Shown one piece after another: positions 1 to 4,927 of a DNA stretch of 5,483 nt. Under the pieces are notes generated by a model, which did not search any database, was not told the origin of the DNA, and saw only the letters and a list, made by a program, of their open reading frames with translations. The stretch covers positions 1-5,483 of the forward strand of contig JALVJB010000054.1 in NCBI GenBank assembly GCA_027034115.1, in the 5' to 3' direction. A program made the translations under genes and the position numbers. Position 1 is the stretch's first letter; each line of letters starts with the position of its first letter. This DNA is from Acidilobaceae archaeon. Lineage in GTDB: Archaea; Thermoproteota; Thermoprotei_A; Sulfolobales; Acidilobaceae.

Positions 1-222
1 TTCTAACTGGTTGTTCATAATTTCTTCATCAATTATTTTTAAGCTTTCTTGCAAGTAATTCCTCCAGTCTCCACTATAAATTAAACTCAATATTTCATGT
101 TTAATTTCAGTTGAAGCCTTTGAATTCCCAATATTCCTTTCCATTATATTCAAAAGACCATTACCTATACTTTCAAGTAGCTTCCCACCCGCCATTATCC
201 TATAATCATTACCGTCTTCCAT
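1..222 (-). CDS. Unidentified protein, C-terminal part cut off by the window (type III-B operon member)
   Basis: The first 74 codons of an open frame run off the window at position 1 with no stop. The ATG at 222-220 lies 3 bases after the stop of the cmr1-like gene and has a GGGTGA Shine-Dalgarno sequence 7 bases upstream, so it is very likely translated. The visible part is hydrophilic and looks mostly helical, with a short MAGGKLLESIGNGLLNIME stretch (residues 10-28) and many Asn, Ile, Glu and Lys. It lacks the start of Cmr3 (no RDGRPF-like motif), the HD or GGDD motifs of Cmr2, and the glycine-rich G-x-P-x-S-x-K-G RAMP signature, although later parts are not visible. By position it could be cmr6 or a locus-specific accessory gene. 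I do not recognise it. The AT-rich base composition matches the cmr1-like gene upstream. Confidence 0.8.
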   Translation of the reverse strand, partial: MEDGNDYRIMAGGKLLESIGNGLLNIMERNIGNSKASTEIKHEILSLIYSGDWRNYLQESLKIIDEEIMNNQLE

Positions 223-225
223 GAT

Positions 226-1671
226 TTATTCACCCTGTAACTCCTTCAAGAATTTACAAAACCCTCTAAATGCTTTATATATTAATAATTTATAAGTATT
301 AATATCTATACACTCAATCTTATCTCCGAGTACCTTATATAAATCTTCCGAATAAAACAAAATATTTAATAAAATGTAGTTGAGATTATCTTCAACTATA
401 ATAGGATTTATCAGAGATTGTCTGCGTCTCTTTCGTAGACGACTCATCCTAGTATCGCGAGGTAATCCAAAAACCCAATTATTAAAATTATCTAAATATT
501 TATTATATTTAGAAGAGCTAGCTCTTGCAATTATATCAATGACTCCTTCAGGTTGAATATTACTAAGGTAGGATGCACAGAAATGCTCTTGATATTTTAA
601 AGATAATTTTGGAATCAAAGTATTTTTACTTTTCTTATAGTTATTTATAGATATTTTTAATTTATTTATTATATCAACGAGCAATTCAAATAATACTATA
701 ACATTTTTGATAGGATTGAAAAAATGTATTATAGGGATTTCATAAAGATTAAAAATATTATAAATTATATTAAATCTGCCGAATCCCTTTGAACTAGCTT
801 TGCCGAGCCCTAGTAGCACAGGCACGCTAGCTAATATTAAAATAGTAAACTCAATTATTTTTTTAATAATCTCATCCGCTTCAGAAGAGCTATAACCACA
901 GTCTTCAAGAATTTTCTTAAGTCTTCTTTTATCAACTAATATAATTAATTTAAATTTAATTAGATTGGAATTAATTGGTTCTATATGAAGAATACTATTA
1001 TGCTTTATTGGTATAATTGAATATGAGTCGTTCCCCTTTTCTAAACGATATATGGCCGGTTTACGTTGAGCTAAGAAAGCATTAAACCTATTAGGACTTT
1101 TTATAAAATAAGTTATATTATCGTGAGTAATAAAAATTTTAAAGAAATCATCAAAATTATTGTGAGTTATATAAAATTTTTCAATTGATATTTCATTCCT
1201 CAAGTTATTATAATCCTTAATAGATACTTTATTATTTTTTATAATAATTTTTTCATTTAATTTATAATTAATCAGAGGCTCTACCCTTACTGTTATAACA
1301 CCTTTATTCTTTGCATCGCCGAATAAGAGACCTATCAATGAAATAATTTTTTCATTTTTACATTTTATGCCAGCTTTTTCCGCAGTACTGTGATCATTTA
1401 ATCCCAGTGCTGTTGCAATAACCACTCTAGTCAACCATCTTGCTTTTCCTATTATTGCTTTGGCAGTAGGAATACCGGAGATCCACGCGCTTAATATTTC
1501 CGGGTTGTCTATGTCATGCAGAATCCGATAATGCATACCCTGGAAATCTCCGATCATCACAGGCGTGATTGCCTTGAAGGCTATTTCTCCTACGACTTTG
1601 CTTCCAGCTGGTAACCTTTTTGCAGCTTGCACTGCTTCACTGAGGGTCTTTGATAGTATTTCCTCTGTCAC
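226..1671 (-). CDS. cmr1: Cmr1-like RAMP subunit of the type III-B CRISPR effector complex
   Basis: The product is 481 residues. In Cmr complexes Cmr1 is a two-RAMP-domain protein at the end of the filament away from the crRNA 5' handle, helping capture target RNA in the cytoplasm. Visible family features are an N-terminal strand FKAITPVMIGDF (32-43), a motif GIPTAKAIIGKARWLTR (66-82) like the Cmr1 RG-x-x-RWW-R segment, LFGDA...GVITVRV (116-130), a glycine loop LLGLGKASSKGFGRF (286-300) like the second RAMP loop, and a C-terminal FGLPRDTR...RRRQSLINPIIV (401-426) like the Cmr1 GLPR...RRASPL block. The last contains a basic run (R411-R417) that may touch RNA. The GTG start at 1671-1669 is 3 bases after the cmr5 stop, with GGTGA 7 bases upstream. 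Oddities: only one of the usual tryptophans remains in the RWW-R motif, and long Ile/Asn/Lys-rich stretches of very low GC separate the motifs. Cmr6 is the main alternative, but its short single-domain layout fits less well. Confidence 0.75.
   Translation of the reverse strand: MTEEILSKTLSEAVQAAKRLPAGSKVVGEIAFKAITPVMIGDFQGMHYRILHDIDNPEILSAWISGIPTAKAIIGKARWLTRVVIATALGLNDHSTAEKAGIKCKNEKIISLIGLLFGDAKNKGVITVRVEPLINYKLNEKIIIKNNKVSIKDYNNLRNEISIEKFYITHNNFDDFFKIFITHDNITYFIKSPNRFNAFLAQRKPAIYRLEKGNDSYSIIPIKHNSILHIEPINSNLIKFKLIILVDKRRLKKILEDCGYSSSEADEIIKKIIEFTILILASVPVLLGLGKASSKGFGRFNIIYNIFNLYEIPIIHFFNPIKNVIVLFELLVDIINKLKISINNYKKSKNTLIPKLSLKYQEHFCASYLSNIQPEGVIDIIARASSSKYNKYLDNFNNWVFGLPRDTRMSRLRKRRRQSLINPIIVEDNLNYILLNILFYSEDLYKVLGDKIECIDINTYKLLIYKAFRGFCKFLKELQGE
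230..235 (-). promoter_or_regulatory. Ribosome binding site of the partial gene at 1-222
   Basis: GGGTGA on the minus strand lies 7 bases before the ATG at 222 and inside the last codons of the cmr1-like gene. It fits the anti-Shine-Dalgarno end of archaeal 16S rRNA and fixes this ATG as the start, pointing to coupled translation. Confidence 0.7.
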
Positions 1672-1674
1672 TTT

Positions 1675-2394
1675 CTAGTCACCGCTGATGGTTGCTTCTG
1701 CAAGCCTCTTCAATGTTAGAAAATAGTCCTCAAGTACAGCCATAGCCTTTATCTCGTCACATCTATGAAGTTCATTGCTTCTTAATGTCTTTAATAAAGA
1801 GATTAAACAGTCTATTCTTAATTCTATATTATTTTCACTATTATCTTCCCGAGTGCTACAGGCATTTTTTAATATTTCGTGGGTTTGAGGACATAGCTTA
1901 ATTAACCCATATACTGTTAAGGCTAAGGCAGTGCCATAGCCTTCAACCGCATCTTTTTTCGAATTGAATATGTAATTAATTAGGCATGTCAGTTTGCCTT
2001 TAGCATACTTATTTCTTTTTTCTCCATTTGAAATTTCAATATTAATAGTTCTATTTTTATCGTTGCTATATAAAAGATAGTTTATAATTAGGTTAAATTC
2101 ATTAATTTTTAATATTTTTCCTGTTATTAAGTCTCTTTCTTCCTCAAAGCATTCTTTTATTCGGCTTGGGCCTCGTCGTTCTTCGCCCTGGGCTTTAGGG
2201 ATTTTTTCATTAAATATTTTGTTCTTTGATGAATAGAATAGTATAGCTGTCACGAGCCCTGCTTCTTGCACCAAGGATGGTAGTGCTCGGAGCCTGGATT
2301 TCAGACCCCCAGCGTTATCACCAGTGACCTTGTAGACTTTCTCGAAAGCCTCTATCGCTAGGGTTACTGGATCTCTTTCCCGGCTGGCCGTCAC
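1675..2394 (-). CDS. cmr5: Cmr5 small subunit of the type III-B CRISPR effector, enlarged
   Basis: Cmr5 is the helical small subunit that stacks along the Cmr filament beside Cmr4 and lines the target RNA path. Residues 31-47 (LKSRLRALPSLVQEAGL) match the hallmark Cmr5 pattern of a basic helix, a Leu-Pro pair and an n-GL turn; in P. furiosus the same region includes KKAPVMILSNGLLQTL. Residues 217-236 (AMAVLEDYFLTLKRLAEATI) match the C-terminal helix ending in W/F-hydrophobic-K/R-R-F/L-A. The GTG start at 2394-2392 is 2 bases after the cmr4 stop, with GGAG 6 bases upstream. At 239 residues it is much longer than the roughly 115-170 usual in the family. The extra length is mainly residues 61-150, between the two conserved helical parts. 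Much of this insert is AT-rich and Asn/Ile/Lys-rich, with one GC-richer patch at 2161-2200. A short polar loop at 180-190 adds a little more. The identification rests on motifs and its place after cmr4. Confidence 0.85.
   Translation of the reverse strand: MTASRERDPVTLAIEAFEKVYKVTGDNAGGLKSRLRALPSLVQEAGLVTAILFYSSKNKIFNEKIPKAQGEERRGPSRIKECFEEERDLITGKILKINEFNLIINYLLYSNDKNRTINIEISNGEKRNKYAKGKLTCLINYIFNSKKDAVEGYGTALALTVYGLIKLCPQTHEILKNACSTREDNSENNIELRIDCLISLLKTLRSNELHRCDEIKAMAVLEDYFLTLKRLAEATISGD
1679..1683 (-). promoter_or_regulatory. Ribosome binding site of cmr1-like gene
   Basis: GGTGA on the minus strand, just inside the 3' end of cmr5, lies 7 bases before the GTG at 1671. It supports this non-ATG start and reinitiation after the cmr5 stop. 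Confidence 0.7.
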
Positions 2395-2396
2395 TT

Positions 2397-3482
2397 CTAG
2401 CTCCCCCCATCGCCATTACCTTGACTGCGGGCAGATTTCTGGTAAAAGCCCAGTTTTATGAGGCCAGCGCCCACCGTTTCCTTCCCGCCTACTATTAGCG
2501 AGGAGCCTAGCTTCACTTCTATCAATACCCTCAATGTATCGAGGCCTGTGGCTCCACCATTATTGCAGTGCGTATTTTTGAATCCTGTATCCACTATCAT
2601 GCCTGCCAATAAGACCCCCCACGGTATGTATTCTTCGGTCCATAGTGCTCCCGGCGCGACTGTTTTCTTAACTCGATCGAGCCTTATCCTCGTTCTTTTC
2701 TCGAGGAGACTGTCAAGGACTGCTTTCAGAGCGTCGTCGGGTAGCACTAGTATTCTCCCGGAGAAGCCTAGGGCTTGGTATAGAGGGTGTAGCTTCTCGA
2801 TTGTTGAGAGATCCGGGCTTGACTCTATTGGTTTAACGCTAGGTTTAAGTGTTATAGTTCCCAGGTGTACATCCCCTTTGCTACTATCGTTGTTACTGGC
2901 GTCTGTGCCCTTGCCTGGCGATCGTCCTATATTTATGATGTAGGCTTTGTCGTCTTCCAGGTCTTTTAGCAGGTTTCCGATGAAGCCTGACAGCGTGTTG
3001 GAATCGTTACGCGTGCCTCCGTTGTTCGCGGTTTCCGCGGCGTCTAGGAGGGCTTTGAGGCGTGCTAGTAGGAGTTTTCCGGTTACGTATACTACTCCTT
3101 TCTCGGCGCTAGGCGCTGGGACTAGTACTGGGTAGAAGTCCGATATGGATACCTTGCTTGCTCCCTTGTCTCCTTCGAGTTCGGGGCCTAGTAGGCAGCA
3201 CAGCTTTCCACAATCATAATTACTATTTTTATTACAATCAATTATGTATTGATTATTTCTATTGTCTATGCAGTCTAGTTTATGGCCGAGAGAGGTCTTC
3301 AGGGAGCCCTTAACCTCGCTCCCGGGAATATACCATATGCCGAGCGGGTCCCTCACCACGGGGAGGTCCACTACACCAGGACTCCTTCCAGCTCCTGGGT
3401 GAACCTTTGTGAGGGTTGAGGCGAATACCACAAGGACCTTACGATTACTTCGTGTTCCACCTTGGGGAGTACCATGTGACAA
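2397..3482 (-). CDS. cmr4: Cmr4, backbone and target-RNA-cleaving subunit of the type III-B CRISPR effector
   Basis: The product is 361 residues. Cmr4 is the Cas7-like subunit that polymerises along the crRNA and cuts the paired target RNA at 6-nt steps. Recognisable blocks are VHPGAGRSPGVVDLPVVRDP (27-46), the RAMP motif IPGSEVKGSLK (52-62), LLGPELEG (97-104), KGVVYVTGKLLLARL (128-142), RTRIRLDRVKKTVAPGALWT (263-282) continuing into EEYIP, and the C-terminal glycine loop GGKETVGAG (332-340). Aligned by eye to P. furiosus Cmr4, the slicer residues H15, D26, E227 and Y229 correspond to H28, D39, E283 and Y285, so cleavage activity should be intact. The TTG start at 3482-3480 directly follows an in-frame TAG and has GGGTG 9 bases upstream. 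Extra length over the 295-residue P. furiosus protein sits in a Cys-bounded loop (71-91), an Asn/Asp/Ser/Gly-rich region (150-206), and short N- and C-terminal tails. It is the first gene of the operon, with its own promoter. Confidence 0.95.
   Translation of the reverse strand: MSHGTPQGGTRSNRKVLVVFASTLTKVHPGAGRSPGVVDLPVVRDPLGIWYIPGSEVKGSLKTSLGHKLDCIDNRNNQYIIDCNKNSNYDCGKLCCLLGPELEGDKGASKVSISDFYPVLVPAPSAEKGVVYVTGKLLLARLKALLDAAETANNGGTRNDSNTLSGFIGNLLKDLEDDKAYIINIGRSPGKGTDASNNDSSKGDVHLGTITLKPSVKPIESSPDLSTIEKLHPLYQALGFSGRILVLPDDALKAVLDSLLEKRTRIRLDRVKKTVAPGALWTEEYIPWGVLLAGMIVDTGFKNTHCNNGGATGLDTLRVLIEVKLGSSLIVGGKETVGAGLIKLGFYQKSARSQGNGDGGS
2401..2404 (-). promoter_or_regulatory. Ribosome binding site of cmr5
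   Basis: GGAG, at the end of a run of six G on the minus strand inside the last codons of cmr4, lies 6 bases before the cmr5 GTG. It supports the GTG start. Confidence 0.65.
3210..3272 (-). other. AT-rich in-frame block coding for a cysteine-bounded loop in Cmr4
   Basis: Positions 3211-3270 contain 11 G+C in 60, against 34/60 just below (3151-3210) and 33/60 just above (3271-3330). The block codes for residues C71 to C91 with C83 in the middle, and C95-C96 follow. Third codon positions are G or C in 3 of 21 codons here and in 14 of 21 in the preceding residues 50-70. It lies between the RAMP helix after IPGSEVKGSLK and the LLGPE motif, a stretch that is shorter and cysteine-free in P. furiosus Cmr4. 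It is probably an insertion that is surface-exposed, possibly metal-binding or disulfide-bonded; that role is inference. Confidence 0.7.
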
Positions 3483-3491
3483 CTATTAGGA

Positions 3492-3496
3492 CACCC
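3492..3496 (-). promoter_or_regulatory. Ribosome binding site of cmr4
   Basis: GGGTG on the minus strand, 9 bases before the TTG at 3482. Together with the in-frame TAG immediately upstream, it makes this TTG the earliest possible start. The only nearby ATG (3475-3473) is out of frame. Confidence 0.6.
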
Positions 3497-3525
3497 TTAC
3501 CGCAGTATTATTTTGGCGATGTTGT

Positions 3526-3535
3526 AATATATAAG
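3526..3535 (-). promoter_or_regulatory. TATA box of the cmr operon promoter
   Basis: The minus strand reads CTTATATATT in the 69-base gap between the phosphatase gene and cmr4. An archaeal start point about 25-27 bases downstream would fall near 3504, giving a leader of about 22 bases that still contains the GGGTG site. I see no convincing purine-rich BRE directly upstream. No clear terminator for the phosphatase gene is visible in the same gap beyond a short T run (TTTT at 3547-3550). Confidence 0.65.
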
Positions 3536-3551
3536 TAATTAGCTCGAAAAC

Positions 3552-4178
3552 CTACCTATCCATTCCCCTCTCAGCCCATGCTAGTGCAGCTATCCGGCCA
3601 GCGGAGCCGGAGAACCATCCTGCTAGTAGCCCTGCTACTACGTCGCTTGGCCAGTGGACCCCCTGGATGATCCTTGACAGCGCGACTGCTAGTGCCCATG
3701 ACCATAGTGCTATGGTTGTGAGGGTCCCCCGCCTACCCGTGTAGTAGGAGGCTATCGTTGAAGCCCTGGAGGTGTGCCCGGAGGGGAAGGCGTACTGGTC
3801 GATTCTCCCCAGTAGTCCTCCGGCGCGGCTCGTGTAGTCGCTTGTGGAGGGTCTCGGTGTTGATAGGCCTAGCTTTAGTAGGAGTACGAGTGTTGTTGAG
3901 AGGGCTAGTCCTGCTAGTAGGCCTATCGTGTCCGGGCCTATCTTGTGGAGCCTTTGGTACTCCCACACTAGTACTATTAGGGTTATGATGGCTGCGGCCT
4001 CCATGCTTCCTGTGGCGGCTACGGCTTCTACTAGGGGGTTGCCCGGCCTAATGGTTACGTGTTTGAGTATCTCCTGGTCTATATTGTGTACTTGCGGGTA
4101 CGCCACGGCCTCGACCAGTACCGCTGCTAGGAGTAGCGTGCCGGATACTAGCAGGCTTGCCAGCGGAGGCTTCTTCAA
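3552..4178 (-). CDS. PAP2-family membrane phosphatase
   Basis: The product is 208 residues with about five membrane segments (roughly 5-27, 58-74, 84-103, 152-168, 178-198). All three motifs of the PAP2 acid phosphatase superfamily are present: K-x6-RP at K102-R109-P110, PSGH at 132-135, and SR-x5-H-x3-D at S168, R169, H175 and D179. H175 would be the nucleophile and H135 the acid/base. Such integral membrane enzymes remove phosphate from lipid phosphates or polyprenyl diphosphates on the outer face. In archaea dolichyl-diphosphate recycling or archaeal phospholipid metabolism are the plausible roles, and the sequence does not decide between them. The TTG start at 4178-4176 has GGGGGA about 9 bases upstream, and an in-frame TAA lies at 4199-4197, so little upstream extension is possible. 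It follows the ABC ATPase gene by 32 bases and may be its operon partner, although no functional link is obvious. Confidence 0.9.
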   Translation of the reverse strand: MKKPPLASLLVSGTLLLAAVLVEAVAYPQVHNIDQEILKHVTIRPGNPLVEAVAATGSMEAAAIITLIVLVWEYQRLHKIGPDTIGLLAGLALSTTLVLLLKLGLSTPRPSTSDYTSRAGGLLGRIDQYAFPSGHTSRASTIASYYTGRRGTLTTIALWSWALAVALSRIIQGVHWPSDVVAGLLAGWFSGSAGRIAALAWAERGMDR

Positions 4179-4187
4179 CCGGTATAT

Positions 4188-4193
4188 TCCCCC
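4188..4193 (-). promoter_or_regulatory. Possible ribosome binding site of the PAP2 phosphatase gene
   Basis: GGGGGA on the minus strand, 9 bases before the TTG at 4178. It is a weaker match than the GGTGA sites of other genes here, but is the only purine-rich stretch between the in-frame stop and the TTG. Confidence 0.45.
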
Positions 4194-4210
4194 GTCTTAG
4201 CCGTTGTCCT

Positions 4211-4927
4211 TCACAGGTTTTTGACGGCTTCGAGCTCATCAAGGTAGGGGCGAGCCCAGCTTGTACGCGTGAACTCCCGGGGGGTACACGTGCAGGTTAT
4301 CCTGCCCGCCTCGAGGTAGGCCACCCTTGTAGCCAGTACTAGAGCGTCTATAATGCTATGGGTGACGTGTATCACCGTTATCTTTTCCTCCCGGTGTATC
4401 GTTGAGAGGAGCCTCCTGCCCGCCTGCCTAGCCCCGGGGTCTAGGTTGGCTAGGGGCTCGTCTAGTAGGAGTACTCTCGGCTTTACTGCTAGAGCCCTTG
4501 CGAGGGCCGCCCTCTGCTGCTCCCCACTGCTTAGTGTAGAGGGCTTCCGGTCGAGGAGGCGTTCTATTCCTAGCCTCCTGGCTAGGTGCTCGGCCCTCTC
4601 CTCGGCTTCCTTTCTCGGAACGCCCCTGACAGCCTGGGGGTAGACTATGTTCTCTAGCACCGTCATGTGGGGCCATAGGGCGTAGTCTTGGGGTACCAGT
4701 GCAAAGCCCCTCTCCTCGGGTGGGAGGTGGTCAATCCTTTGGCCGTTTAGGAGTATCTCTCCCCGCCTCGGCCTCTCGAGGCCAGCCAGTGTTCTTAGTA
4801 GTAGGGTTTTACCCGCACCGCTGGGCCCCAGGATTACCAGGTAGTCTCCCCGCTCGGCCACGAGCCTCTCTACTCTTAGGCGGTAGTCCTCCTTGTCGAG
4901 GAGTATGTTCCTGGCTACTAGGCTCAC
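4211..4927 (-). CDS. ABC transporter ATPase, molybdate/tungstate type
   Basis: The product is a 238-residue cytoplasmic ATPase that would power oxyanion import with the permease encoded just upstream. Motifs in order are Walker A GPSGAGKT (34-41), the Q-loop VPQDYALWPHMTVLENI (Q80), the signature LSSGEQQR (132-139), Walker B VLLLDEP (152-158, D156 and E157), the D-loop NLD (161-163) and the switch H190 in VTHSI. All catalytic residues are present. The frame stays open to 5143, but the GTG at 4927 is chosen because it overlaps the permease stop as GTGA, has GGTGG 7 bases upstream, and starts the normal ATPase fold; the extra residues would only overlap the permease gene. It ends soon after the nucleotide-binding domain, so it lacks the C-terminal TOBE regulatory domain found in many ModC/WtpC proteins. 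Substrate assignment depends on the permease. Confidence 0.9.
   Translation of the reverse strand: MSLVARNILLDKEDYRLRVERLVAERGDYLVILGPSGAGKTLLLRTLAGLERPRRGEILLNGQRIDHLPPEERGFALVPQDYALWPHMTVLENIVYPQAVRGVPRKEAEERAEHLARRLGIERLLDRKPSTLSSGEQQRAALARALAVKPRVLLLDEPLANLDPGARQAGRRLLSTIHREEKITVIHVTHSIIDALVLATRVAYLEAGRITCTCTPREFTRTSWARPYLDELEAVKNL

Noticed and set aside
2458..2943. 161-codon open frame on the plus strand
   Set aside because: It is the reverse of the strongly supported cmr4 gene, has Ser/Leu/Pro-rich shadow composition and matches no family.
3473..3475. ATG on the minus strand as the start of cmr4
   Set aside because: It is out of frame with the HPGAG...VVDLP coding sequence; the TTG at 3482 is in frame.
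3536..3551. Transcription terminator of the phosphatase gene
   Set aside because: Only a four-T run follows the stop on the minus strand; this is too weak to call against background.
3560..4160. Frequent ctag/ctagtag words as a possible repeat family
   Set aside because: Spacing is irregular and the words follow the coding frame as CTA, CTA-CTA and AGT codons, so they reflect codon preference.
3733..4242. Several open frames of 64-118 codons on both strands across the phosphatase gene
   Set aside because: They overlap a gene with all three PAP2 motifs, and their Arg/Pro/Ser/Thr-rich or Leu/Gly-rich translations look like frame shadows in GC-rich DNA.
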